From a virus: a DNA stretch of 49,207 nt. Below, one piece after another: positions 13,653 through 21,326 of the stretch (positions are counted from its first letter, which is position 1; the number at the start of each line of letters is the position of its first letter). The stretch spans positions 1 through 49,207 of the IMG/VR virus record IMGVR_UViG_3300046734_000098; one strand, 5' to 3'. Both the position numbers and the translations under genes were made by a program. The notes beneath the pieces are model-generated. The model was not told the origin of the DNA, ran no database searches, and worked only from the letters and a program-made list of their open reading frames with translations.

Positions 13653-13767
13653 TTTGAGACTGGCAACCAGTATTCAGGAGATTTATAGATCTTCAAAGTT
13701 TATTTAGTTTATGAATGACGCGGGAGACTTTATAGCCTTTAGTTATTTCTATATTCTTTTAGTGTTG

Positions 13768-13818
13768 CATTCACGAGACTGATAAGACTTTGTAGATCAT
13801 TCATGCCGTGAATGTCTC
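13768..13818 (-). ncRNA. possible structured leader element (pseudoknot geometry)
   Basis: CATTCACG (13768-13775) pairs with CGTGAATG (13807-13814). The adjoining GAGAC (13775-13779) pairs with GTCTC (13814-13818), giving the interleaved order of an H-type pseudoknot in RNA of either strand. The leftward leader would contain it. No known RNA family recognised. Confidence 0.3.
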
Positions 13819-13819
13819 A

Positions 13820-13854
13820 CCCCACTAGGCAGGAGGCCACCCCCGCCCCTCCCC
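13820..13854 (-). other. G-rich tract, G-quadruplex candidate
   Basis: On the minus strand four runs of four or more G, three of them separated by single bases (runs at 13854-13851, 13849-13846, 13844-13840, then 13823-13820). Unusual in a phage of about 42% GC. Confidence 0.5.
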
Positions 13855-13982
13855 ATATACACTCATAGTTCTACATTTCTAAAGATTTTGAATGTCAACT
13901 AGATTGTCGCCCCACTTCAAAGAGCTTTAAAGGTGGTAGGCGGCTATGCAGATGTATATGTACCCGGTGGGCTACATAATCT

Positions 13983-14011
13983 ATTATACACATGAATTTG
14001 CAATTTGTCAA
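13983..14011 (-). promoter_or_regulatory. leftward sigma70 promoter, perfect consensus
   Basis: Minus strand TTGACA (14011-14006), 17-bp spacer, TATAAT (13988-13983). Predicted start about 13976, giving a leader of roughly 850 nt before the ATG at 13122. Confidence 0.85.
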
Positions 14012-14027
14012 GAGATATGCTTGACAA
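14005..14027. promoter_or_regulatory. inverted repeat joining the two -35 boxes
   Basis: TTGTCAAG-N7-CTTGACAA. The arms are the two divergent -35 boxes themselves; a protein bound here would cover both promoters. It could also simply reflect two consensus boxes in opposite orientation. Confidence 0.6.
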
Positions 14028-14049
14028 AACTGTAAATCAGGTATATAAT
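14021..14049 (+). promoter_or_regulatory. rightward sigma70 promoter, perfect consensus
   Basis: TTGACA (14021-14026), 17-bp spacer, TATAAT (14044-14049). Predicted start about 14056, one base from the small terminase ATG. Confidence 0.9.
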
Positions 14050-14056
14050 AACTAAT

Positions 14057-14449
14057 ATGAATAAAGAATTGACAACAAAACAGCAATCCTTTTTGGACAA
14101 CCTTGTTTCCTGTAATGGGGATACAAAACGTGCCGCAGAATTAGCGGGGTATGCTGAAGGCTCATATACATCCGTGGTTAAAGCCCTGAAAACAGAGATA
14201 ATAGAACTAGCCGAGAATATATTAGCCCAGAATGCCCCCAAAGCTTCTCTGAAGCTCATTGAGGTTATGGACAGTACAGACCCCATACCTCAAGCTAACG
14301 TCCGTCTACAGGCCGCTCAGACGCTCCTAGACCGTGTTGGCATAGGTAAAACAGATAAACTAGACGTAAACTTGCAAAACTCTAATGGCCTCTTTATACT
14401 ACCAGCAAAACAAGAAGTAGTTATAGAGGCTCAATATGAAGAGGCGTAG
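14057..14449 (+). CDS. terS: terminase small subunit
   Basis: 130 residues. The N-terminus LTTKQQSFLDNLVSCNGDTKRAAELAGYA is the helix-turn-helix DNA-recognition domain of the Terminase_2-type small subunits; the rest is helical (oligomerisation) with a short C-terminal tail. It recognises the phage DNA at the start of packaging and hands it to the large subunit encoded two genes on. The ATG lies about where transcription from the consensus promoter should start, so a leaderless mRNA is expected. Confidence 0.85.
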   Translation: MNKELTTKQQSFLDNLVSCNGDTKRAAELAGYAEGSYTSVVKALKTEIIELAENILAQNAPKASLKLIEVMDSTDPIPQANVRLQAAQTLLDRVGIGKTDKLDVNLQNSNGLFILPAKQEVVIEAQYEEA

Positions 14450-14660
14450 TAGTAGTACCATCCCCTTTGGTTATAAGTTGATGGAGGATGGGGTACATTT
14501 AGAAGAGATTGAGGATGAATTAAAGGCCCTCAATAAAATTGTACCGCTAGTAAAGAATAAGGTTATTTCGTTACGCGAAGGAGCTACATGGCTTGAGTAT
14601 GATACAGGACGCCCAATCTCACACACAGGATTAAATAAAATAGTTTCTAAGTATGAATGA
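14436..14660 (+). CDS. serine-recombinase-like DNA-binding fragment, 74 aa
   Basis: IPFGYKLMEDGVHLEEIEDEL and then a helix-turn-helix-like segment (LREGATWLEYDTG, ISHTGLNKIV). This matches the 'recombinase' domain of large serine recombinases, without the catalytic resolvase domain. Overlaps terS by 14 nt and terL by 8 nt, so it is kept in the terminase operon. Possibly an accessory packaging or regulatory protein; it cannot recombine DNA itself. Confidence 0.65.
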   Translation: MKRRSSSTIPFGYKLMEDGVHLEEIEDELKALNKIVPLVKNKVISLREGATWLEYDTGRPISHTGLNKIVSKYE

Positions 14661-16332
14661 TTGGGAGGAAAACCCTGATGCGTATATGCGAGACGACAAC
14701 GGGGATTTTATACTTAAAAAGGATGGAACACCTCGTAAGAAAACTGGCAGACCGAAAGGTTCGTCCGGTAGAGGCTACAACTATCACTCCAAAACCAAGG
14801 CCAAGATTGATGCAAGAAAAGCTGTACGAAAGAAAGAAAAACGGTTAGCGCAGGTACGCACCAAGCTTGAAAACTATAAACGGTCACTTGACACTTCTAA
14901 GAGTACTTTAAACAAATTAGAAGGAACAGAGGCAAAATCAGAAGGTAAAATAACAACAACAACTGCTGACTTGCCCAAGGCGTTGAGGACTGTCGCAGAA
15001 GAGAATGTCATCTTTAGGCCCAACGATGGCCCACAAACTGACTTTCTTGCCGCTTCTGAGACTGATGTTTTGTATGGTGGTGCGGCTGGTGGAGGCAAGA
15101 GCTATGCGATGCTGGTTGATCCACTACGCTATGCTCATCGGGGAGCGCATAGGGCATTAATCCTGCGGCGTTCTATGCCAGAGTTACGAGAGCTAATAGA
15201 CAAGTCTCGTGAACTCTACCCGAAAGCCTTTCCCGGTTGTAAGTACAAAGAAGTAGAAAAGCTCTGGAACTTTCCGTCTGGAGCTAAAATAGAATTTGGA
15301 TTCTTGGAGAGAGATGCAGATGTTTATCGATACCAAGGACAAGCGTATAGTTGGATTGGGTTTGATGAAATTACGCACCAAGCTACAGAGTTTTCTTGGA
15401 ACTACTTGGCTTCGCGCTTGCGTACAACAGACCCAGAGATTATACCATATATGCGGTGTACCGCTAACCCCGGTGGTGTTGGAGCGCATTGGGTAAAGAA
15501 AAGATATATTACTCCTTCACCACCCAACGAGTCTTTTGAAGGCTCAGACGGCCTAAGCCGTAAGTTTATTCCTGCTAGGTTAGATGATAATCCATACCTA
15601 GCACACGATGGTCGTTATGAACAGATGCTGAAGGCGTTGCCACCTACGCAACGGCGACAGCTACTAGAGGGTGATTGGGAGGTTGCAGAAGGTGCGGCCT
15701 TCACAGAGTTTGATAGAAATGTACATATTGTTGATCCTTTTGAAATCCCAATACACTGGGATCGTATAAAAGGCATTGACTATGGATATGCTTCAGAATC
15801 AGCTTGTGTCTGGGGTGCAATAGATCGGGACGATAATACGTTAATAATATATAGAGAACTTTATCGAAAAGGTTTATTAGCTACAGACTTAGCTCAACTG
15901 ATAGCAGAAATGGAACTAAATGATCCAATGAGCGTTCCGGGCGTATTAGATACTGCCTGCTGGAACCGCACAGGGCAAACAGGCCCAACAGTTGGAGAAA
16001 CGCTCGTAAAGGCTGGACATAAGCTCAGACGAGCAGATAAAAACAGAGTTGCAGGAAAGATTCAAATCCACGAATACTTAAAAGTTCAGCAAAGCGGAAG
16101 GCCCAAATTACAAATATTTAATACTTGTCCTAACCTGATACGCGAACTGCAAAGTATTCCTCTGGATAAAAGCAACCCTGAAGATGTAGATACCCACGCA
16201 CCAGACCATGCGTATGATGCGTTAAGGTATCTTATTATGTCTAGGCCGCGTATAGACGATACGTTTAGTCGTATGCGTCAATTACATCGTGAAACTATTT
16301 ATCAACCTTCAGACGGGACTTTTGGATACTAA
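14653..16332 (+). CDS. terL: terminase large subunit
   Basis: 559 residues. ATPase: Walker A YGGAAGGGKS (141-150), Walker B WIGFDE (234-239), coupling motif near RCTANPGG. Nuclease: GIDYGYASE with the first metal-binding Asp, VLDTACW, and the final HAPDHAYDALRY. It cuts and pumps phage DNA into the prohead through the portal. The first 110 residues are an unusual basic extension with an AT-hook-like GRPKG (32-36) and a coiled-coil-like stretch, which could bind DNA or the small subunit. GRPKG proteins of marine phages share it. Confidence 0.97.
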   Translation: MNDWEENPDAYMRDDNGDFILKKDGTPRKKTGRPKGSSGRGYNYHSKTKAKIDARKAVRKKEKRLAQVRTKLENYKRSLDTSKSTLNKLEGTEAKSEGKITTTTADLPKALRTVAEENVIFRPNDGPQTDFLAASETDVLYGGAAGGGKSYAMLVDPLRYAHRGAHRALILRRSMPELRELIDKSRELYPKAFPGCKYKEVEKLWNFPSGAKIEFGFLERDADVYRYQGQAYSWIGFDEITHQATEFSWNYLASRLRTTDPEIIPYMRCTANPGGVGAHWVKKRYITPSPPNESFEGSDGLSRKFIPARLDDNPYLAHDGRYEQMLKALPPTQRRQLLEGDWEVAEGAAFTEFDRNVHIVDPFEIPIHWDRIKGIDYGYASESACVWGAIDRDDNTLIIYRELYRKGLLATDLAQLIAEMELNDPMSVPGVLDTACWNRTGQTGPTVGETLVKAGHKLRRADKNRVAGKIQIHEYLKVQQSGRPKLQIFNTCPNLIRELQSIPLDKSNPEDVDTHAPDHAYDALRYLIMSRPRIDDTFSRMRQLHRETIYQPSDGTFGY

Positions 16333-16333
16333 T

Positions 16334-16621
16334 ATGAAGAAAAAAAGAGATGTGTATAATATGGGTGGGTTATCTGCTCATAAATCTGTAGGTGATTTAG
16401 ATTTATCTATGTCGGTATCAGGAACTGATGATTATCAAAGGGCTGGAGTAGGCGCTACGTACAAACGCAAAGGTTTTAAAGTTCGTGGTGAAACTTCAAC
16501 AGATAAGTTTGGTAACAGATCTCATTCATTAAAAGCTACAAAAAGCATAAATGACACGTTACAAATTGGCGTAGAAAAAAGTGGTAATTACGCAGGGGTA
16601 TTTTTTGAGAAAGCACTCTAA
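16334..16621 (+). CDS. hypothetical beta-repeat protein, 95 aa
   Basis: Start taken as the ATG at 16334, one base after the terL stop. Gly-rich alternating strands (VGATYKRKGFKVRGETST, DTLQIGVEKSGNYAGVFF) look like beta-hairpins. Similar short proteins sit near terminase or structural genes in marine phages; function unknown. Confidence 0.6.
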   Translation: MKKKRDVYNMGGLSAHKSVGDLDLSMSVSGTDDYQRAGVGATYKRKGFKVRGETSTDKFGNRSHSLKATKSINDTLQIGVEKSGNYAGVFFEKAL

Positions 16622-16718
16622 CATTTGGCGACCCTTTAATACTTGGGGTATTTATACATTAGGTATAGTAATTAGTTTTAGTATTATATATTCTTTAGTT
16701 AGTCTAACACCTTTATAG
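16605..16718 (+). CDS. single-pass membrane microprotein, 37 aa
   Basis: TTG start at 16605 with AGGGG 6 nt upstream. Reads MRKHSNIWRPFNTWGIYTLG..., with one hydrophobic segment (GIYTLGIVISFSIIYSLVSL). Overlaps the previous gene by 17 nt. The TAG lies just before the ribosome-binding site of the next gene. Unconfirmed. Confidence 0.45.
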   Translation: MRKHSNIWRPFNTWGIYTLGIVISFSIIYSLVSLTPL

Positions 16719-16728
16719 GAGAAACATT

Positions 16729-17286
16729 ATGTCAGCACTACCCGGAGTTATTGATGTACGCGACAATGTAGGCGTCCCCAGTGTTGGGGATGTTCGTGAT
16801 ATTGCAACACGAGTGGGCGCACAAGCCACAGCCACTACAGACACAATTGCAGTAACAGCAAACGCTACTTATGACGTTAGCTTTACGCAACCAGCCGGTA
16901 CGTCCATTAAAAATATTATTATGATTGCCGCAGGAAACCTTGTAACAGGGGGTTCTTCTGGCGATGATATTGATTTTGATCTTGGCACTTCTGCTGGCGG
17001 TGGTCAAATTATTGACGAAAAAGCAATTGCTGACGATGGTGGTAGTGCTGTAACAATCGCCGCGAATACGCCTTTATTTATTGTTGAAAATGGCCTTCCA
17101 GCAGTAGCTAATAAGTTTGCAAACATGAGTGGTGGCCCTGCAACTTCAGAGGCTATGACACTTGCCGCTTCTTTGGCAAGTTCTTCAGAGCGAACATTAC
17201 ACATTCGTTTAAAGCCTTTAGCAAGCGACCTAGCAACTGCCGCAACTACAGTTACATTTGTAATTGACTTTATAACGCTACCGTAA
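16729..17286 (+). CDS. putative virion structural/decoration protein
   Basis: 185 residues, Ala/Thr/Gly/Val-rich beta protein (TDTIAVTANATYDVSF, AAGNLVTGGSSGDDIDFDL). No Cys, few charged residues, strong AGGAG site upstream. Position between terminase and portal suggests a head decoration or head fibre protein; this is inferred from composition and place only. Confidence 0.55.
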   Translation: MSALPGVIDVRDNVGVPSVGDVRDIATRVGAQATATTDTIAVTANATYDVSFTQPAGTSIKNIIMIAAGNLVTGGSSGDDIDFDLGTSAGGGQIIDEKAIADDGGSAVTIAANTPLFIVENGLPAVANKFANMSGGPATSEAMTLAASLASSSERTLHIRLKPLASDLATAATTVTFVIDFITLP

Positions 17287-17290
17287 AACT

Positions 17291-19453
17291 ATGGCAGAAG
17301 AAAACACTATAGTTGATAGTGCAAACAATCTTTACTTTGAATCAGTAGAAGGTGAAGATGGTCTGTCTATCAATGCAGATGCTCAAGTCAAATCAAACCT
17401 TGCTGGCCTTATTGAAGCAAGGTTTGCAGACTCTAAGATGGCTAGAGACTCTGACGAAAACCGTTGGATTACGGCGTATCACAACTTCCGTGGAATCTAT
17501 CCAAAAAATGTAAGATTCAGAGAATCTGAAAAGTCTCGTGTATTTATTAAAGTTACGAAGACTAAAGTTCTTGCGGCTTTTGGACAGCTTATTGATGTAG
17601 TATTTGGTACAGGTAAATTCCCAATTGGTGTGTCACATACTCCTTTGCCTGAAGGCGTTAGTGAGTATATGCACCTTGATACACAGGCGGCTCCCGGTAT
17701 TGAAACAACTGCACAGCGCGAGGCTCCTGAAGAAATGGGCGAAAGCGGTGCTGGCTTTACTGGGGATGGTCGTGTACTAAAACCCGGAGCTAGAATGAAC
17801 TCTGGGCAAGGGTTATTTGAAGATCTAGAAAACAACGATCAAGTTACTTTTGTTGAAGGCCCAACACCTATTCCGAATATTCCAGAAATTTCTCCAGCTA
17901 AAGAAGCCGCGAGAAACATGGAAAAACTTATTCACGATCAGATTGACGAGTCAGGCGGTTCTACAGAACTACGCAATGCTATCTTTGAGTCTACGTTATT
18001 TGGTACTGGTATTGTAAAAGGCCCATTTAATTTTAATAAAACATTACATAGGTGGGAAGATGGAGAAGATGGAAGAACCTACACACCTACAGCGGTGCGT
18101 GTGCCAAGGATTGAATTTGTTAGCGTTTGGGATTTCTTTCCTGATCCTAATGCTACAGGTATTGAAGAGTGTGAGTATGTAGTACATCGTCACAAGCTTA
18201 ATCGTTCTCAACTTAGAGCATTACGAAAAATGCCATACTTTAACGAAGATGCTATTCGTGATTGTATGATGCTTGGCCCTAACTACACAGAAGAAGATTA
18301 CGAGTACGAACTAAAAGACGATCAGCGTATGTCAGAGATGGGCGCTAGTCGTTTTGAAGTTCTTGAGTATTGGGGTTTGATGGATGCAGAATACGCTAAA
18401 GATGTTGGTATTGAACTTCCAGAAGAGGTAGACGTTCTTGATGAAGTACAGATTAATGCTTGGGTTTGTAATGGCCTTGTACTCAGGGCTGTTATTAATC
18501 CCTTTACGCCACACCGTATTCCCTACAATGCGTTCCCCTACGAAAGAAACCCTTACAGTTTTTTTGGTGTAGGTGTAGCTGAAAACATGAATGACAGCCA
18601 GCAGATTATGAATGGTCATGCAAGGCTGGCAATTGACAACCTAGCCCTTAGTGGCTCGTTGGTGTTTGATGTAGATGAAACGATGCTTGTCGGTGGACAA
18701 AGTATGGAAATTTATCCCGGCAAGGTCTTTAGGCGTCAGTCAGGTATGCAAGGCCAAGCTATTCATGGCTTAAAGTTTCCGAACACATCTCAAGAAAATC
18801 TGATGATGTTCGATAAGTTCCGACAGCTTGCAGATGAACAAACAGGTATTCCTAGCTATTCACATGGTCAAACAGGCGTACAGAGCATGACTCGTACAGC
18901 ATCTGGTATGTCAATGTTGCTTGGAGCGGCCTCGCTTAACATTAAAACAGTCGTAAAGAATCTTGATGATTTCTTACTAAAACCTTTAGGTAAATCCTAT
19001 TTTCAATGGAATATGCAGTTCTTTGACGGAGATCTAAAGACTGCTGGTGATTTAGAGATTAAGGCTATGGGTACAAATAGTCTCATGCAAAAAGAAGTAA
19101 GAAGTCAGCGGTTGACGATGTTTCTTCAGACGGCTCAAAACCCAGCTATTGCACCGTTCGTTAAGATGTCAAAGCTTATTAGCGAACTGGCGTATAGTTT
19201 GGATCTTGATCCTGACGAAATCCTCAACGATCCCGAAGAAGCGGCAATAGCCGCACAGATTATAGGAATGCAAAATAATGTTGGACAAGCAACTGGCGAA
19301 CAGTCTGGCCCCATTAGTGAACAACCAGACGTTATGGGAACCCTTGAAGGAACACCTTCAGAACCTACGGATGTTGGAGTTACAGGCACTGGCGATGGAA
19401 ACATCGGAACCGGAGCTGTTCCGCAGGCAGGGGAGAGCGAGTTCTCTGGCTAA
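17291..19453 (+). CDS. portal protein
   Basis: 720 residues, the size of podovirus portals. Features include KVTKTKVLAAFGQLIDVVFG, EFVSVWDFFPDPNATGIEE, RIPYNAFPYERNPYSFFGVG and SQQIMNGHARLAIDNLALSG, the pattern of the P22/T7-like portal superfamily. It forms the dodecameric DNA channel at one head vertex, connecting to the tail. The last 60 residues are a low-complexity Gly/Thr/Pro tail that overlaps another reading frame (19278-19514). Confidence 0.92.
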   Translation: MAEENTIVDSANNLYFESVEGEDGLSINADAQVKSNLAGLIEARFADSKMARDSDENRWITAYHNFRGIYPKNVRFRESEKSRVFIKVTKTKVLAAFGQLIDVVFGTGKFPIGVSHTPLPEGVSEYMHLDTQAAPGIETTAQREAPEEMGESGAGFTGDGRVLKPGARMNSGQGLFEDLENNDQVTFVEGPTPIPNIPEISPAKEAARNMEKLIHDQIDESGGSTELRNAIFESTLFGTGIVKGPFNFNKTLHRWEDGEDGRTYTPTAVRVPRIEFVSVWDFFPDPNATGIEECEYVVHRHKLNRSQLRALRKMPYFNEDAIRDCMMLGPNYTEEDYEYELKDDQRMSEMGASRFEVLEYWGLMDAEYAKDVGIELPEEVDVLDEVQINAWVCNGLVLRAVINPFTPHRIPYNAFPYERNPYSFFGVGVAENMNDSQQIMNGHARLAIDNLALSGSLVFDVDETMLVGGQSMEIYPGKVFRRQSGMQGQAIHGLKFPNTSQENLMMFDKFRQLADEQTGIPSYSHGQTGVQSMTRTASGMSMLLGAASLNIKTVVKNLDDFLLKPLGKSYFQWNMQFFDGDLKTAGDLEIKAMGTNSLMQKEVRSQRLTMFLQTAQNPAIAPFVKMSKLISELAYSLDLDPDEILNDPEEAAIAAQIIGMQNNVGQATGEQSGPISEQPDVMGTLEGTPSEPTDVGVTGTGDGNIGTGAVPQAGESEFSG

Positions 19454-19514
19454 CCTCCTTACATTAAAAGAACAAGTAAATCAAAGACGAAAGGATAATG
19501 ACGATGCCCAATGA
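19278..19514 (+). CDS. small helical protein overlapping the portal 3' end, 78 aa
   Basis: Second-frame gene sharing 176 nt with the portal tail. LWEPLKEHLQNLRMLELQAL, then ETSEPELFRRQGRASSLANL and LKEQVNQRRKD form a regular helical protein like the small post-portal proteins of other podoviruses. The portal frame here is low complexity, which favours this frame as the constrained one. Start could be 19278 or an internal ATG at 19371. Confidence 0.6.
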   Translation: MLDKQLANSLAPLVNNQTLWEPLKEHLQNLRMLELQALAMETSEPELFRRQGRASSLANLLTLKEQVNQRRKDNDDAQ

Positions 19515-20349
19515 TAATAGAAATAAAACTGAAATAGAAAATTTCATAAAAGATTTTATGACTAATCAAAAAGCATTGGATAACGCAAAGACGCCTGAAG
19601 AGCGGCAAAAAATAGATGATCGTTTTCAAATGTATATTAAAGGCCAATATGATGAGCCTGTATTGCGACAAGGCTATCAAGCAATAGACGCTATGCGTGA
19701 ACAAAAAGCTGATGGAGGTTTTCCAGACCTAAACAAAGACGGCAAAGTTTCTTATGCAGATGTGTTAAAAGGGCGTGGAGCTTTTGCTGAAGGTTCTATG
19801 ATGGTTCCACCCGAAATGGAAATGCCTATTGAAGAGCCTCCAGTAGATACATACGATAACATCAGCCCAGAAGAAGAAATGCAACAGGCTGAAGATATGC
19901 TTCCAGACGATGAGATGGAAGAAGAGTACGTAGATTATGTAGCTGAAGAAGTATTAGAACCCGAAGAGCAAGAATATTTATTTAAGGTTCTAGACGAAGA
20001 TCCAAGACTAGAAGGGATCTTAGATAAGATTATTCTTAATGCAACAGAATTTGCTGGTTCTGGGGAAGTTGAAGGCCCCGGTACTGGCATATCAGATTCG
20101 ATACCCGCGAGGCTATCGGACGGTGAGTTTGTCATCACCGAAAAAGCGACTGACCAAATAGGCGCAGACAATCTCCAAACAATGATGGATGATGCTGAAC
20201 GTGCTTATGATGGCGGTCTTATGGCTAAAGCAGAAGGTGGAATGCCCGTAGAAGGCATGGAAAGATATGACATGGAAAAAGATGATGAAGATACTCTTCA
20301 ACGTCAAATGGCATATTCAAACCGGATGCCTAGCTTAATGAACCAATAA
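19504..20349 (+). CDS. acidic virion-associated protein with SDSIPARLSDGEFV motif
   Basis: 281 residues from the ATG at 19504 (AAGGA 8 nt upstream; an ATG at 19498 is also possible). Contains a calcium-binding-like loop DLNKDGKVSYAD and a very acidic middle. GTGISDSIPARLSDGEFV follows, a motif that recurs in structural-region proteins of many marine phages, and then a Gly-rich end (AKAEGGMPVEG). Lies between portal and scaffold, so a head assembly or virion role is likely. Exact function unknown. Confidence 0.7.
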   Translation: MPNDNRNKTEIENFIKDFMTNQKALDNAKTPEERQKIDDRFQMYIKGQYDEPVLRQGYQAIDAMREQKADGGFPDLNKDGKVSYADVLKGRGAFAEGSMMVPPEMEMPIEEPPVDTYDNISPEEEMQQAEDMLPDDEMEEEYVDYVAEEVLEPEEQEYLFKVLDEDPRLEGILDKIILNATEFAGSGEVEGPGTGISDSIPARLSDGEFVITEKATDQIGADNLQTMMDDAERAYDGGLMAKAEGGMPVEGMERYDMEKDDEDTLQRQMAYSNRMPSLMNQ

Positions 20350-20414
20350 GGCTACCTAGAACTCTAGCCCCTTATTATTTTATAACCTTGAGGCCACCTT
20401 GTAGTATCAAGACC

Positions 20415-20439
20415 CTGTGTTAGAAGCGCAATAACACAG
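20415..20439 (+). other. hairpin upstream of the scaffold gene
   Basis: CTGTGTTA, 9-nt loop, TAACACAG in the 131-nt gap before the scaffold gene. GCCACCTTG occurs on both sides (20393-20401, 20439-20447). No T-tract follows, so it may be an mRNA-stabilising or processing element. Confidence 0.5.
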
Positions 20440-20480
20440 CCACCTTGAAGAGACAACAAGCCCCAGAAAGGAGAAGTGAC

Positions 20481-21299
20481 ATGAGTGAAGAAGAGCAAGC
20501 GAATCCGTACAACGCAAAAAAGTCTTGGCATGAAGATGATGCTGAAACTACTAGCAGTGCAGATTCATTATTTTTTGAGGAACAAGAGGCTACTTCCGAA
20601 AATACCGGAACCCCTCAAGATGAAAAGCGTCCTCGTACCAATTATAAAAAAAGGTATGACGATCTAAAAAAACATTACGATACTAAGATCTCTGAGTTTA
20701 AGCAACGCGAACAAGAACTAGAGGCTATGGCACGATCTGCTCAACCGCAGTATCAACCGCCAAAAAGTGCTGAAGATCTTGAACGCTTTAAATCAGAGTA
20801 TCCAGATCTATATGATACTGTCGAAACAGTTGCTCATATGAGAAGCGAAGAGCAGATGAACGCTCTTCAACAAAAGCTATCAGTAATTGAAATGCGTGAG
20901 GCAGAAATGTCAAAGCGTGATGCTGAAACGGCTCTCAGAGAGAGACACCCTGACTTTGAAGATATCAGGGGTGATGACAGTTTTCACGAATGGGCTAAGA
21001 CTCAGCCTGAAGAAATTCAGCGTTGGATCTACAAAAACCCAGATAATGTTGGATTAGCTAGTCGTGCAATAGATCTTTATAAGATGGAAAATAATATTGC
21101 TATTAAAAAATCTTCTCGTCCGTCACAACTTTCAAAGTCCAATGCGGCTGATATGGTATCAACAAAGACTACCGGCGTTGAACCACGCGAAGCCAAAATT
21201 TGGACACAACGGGAAATTGCTTCCCTGTCTATGGATGAGTATGATCGTTACGAATCAGAAATTGATCGTGCCATCGAAGAAGGACGGGTAGCAAGATAA
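20481..21299 (+). CDS. capsid scaffolding protein
   Basis: 272 residues from the ATG at 20481 (GGAG 7 nt upstream). Hydrophilic, charged, mostly helical: coiled-coil stretch YDDLKKHYDTKISEFKQREQ and MNALQQKLSVIEMREAEMSK, then a basic C-terminus. Directly upstream of the major capsid gene, as scaffolds are in T7-like phages. It would template prohead assembly and leave before packaging. Confidence 0.85.
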   Translation: MSEEEQANPYNAKKSWHEDDAETTSSADSLFFEEQEATSENTGTPQDEKRPRTNYKKRYDDLKKHYDTKISEFKQREQELEAMARSAQPQYQPPKSAEDLERFKSEYPDLYDTVETVAHMRSEEQMNALQQKLSVIEMREAEMSKRDAETALRERHPDFEDIRGDDSFHEWAKTQPEEIQRWIYKNPDNVGLASRAIDLYKMENNIAIKKSSRPSQLSKSNAADMVSTKTTGVEPREAKIWTQREIASLSMDEYDRYESEIDRAIEEGRVAR

Positions 21300-21326
21300 C
21301 ACTTGTCTTTTTAGGAGATTTTTAAC

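Larger units (their letters stand above)
13123..14056. other. divergent intergenic control region
   Basis: 934 bp without a convincing gene between the leftward and rightward arms. Contents from left to right: sigma54-like motif, GTAACA repeats, second sigma54-like motif, a 22-bp imperfect repeat, perfect palindromes in an AT-rich stretch, a possible pseudoknot, a C-rich (G-rich on minus) tract and two divergent sigma70 promoters. Very short frames exist, for example a 14-residue basic one from 13482 on the plus strand, but none is supported. A replication origin or packaging site could be here because the small terminase gene follows. Confidence 0.8.

Noticed and set aside
13870-13898. additional leftward promoter with TTGACA at 13898-13893
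   Set aside because: No acceptable -10 box at 16-18 bp spacing.
13895-14286. leftward frames across the divergent promoters
   Set aside because: They run through the consensus promoters and over the terminase small subunit, with no ribosome-binding site.
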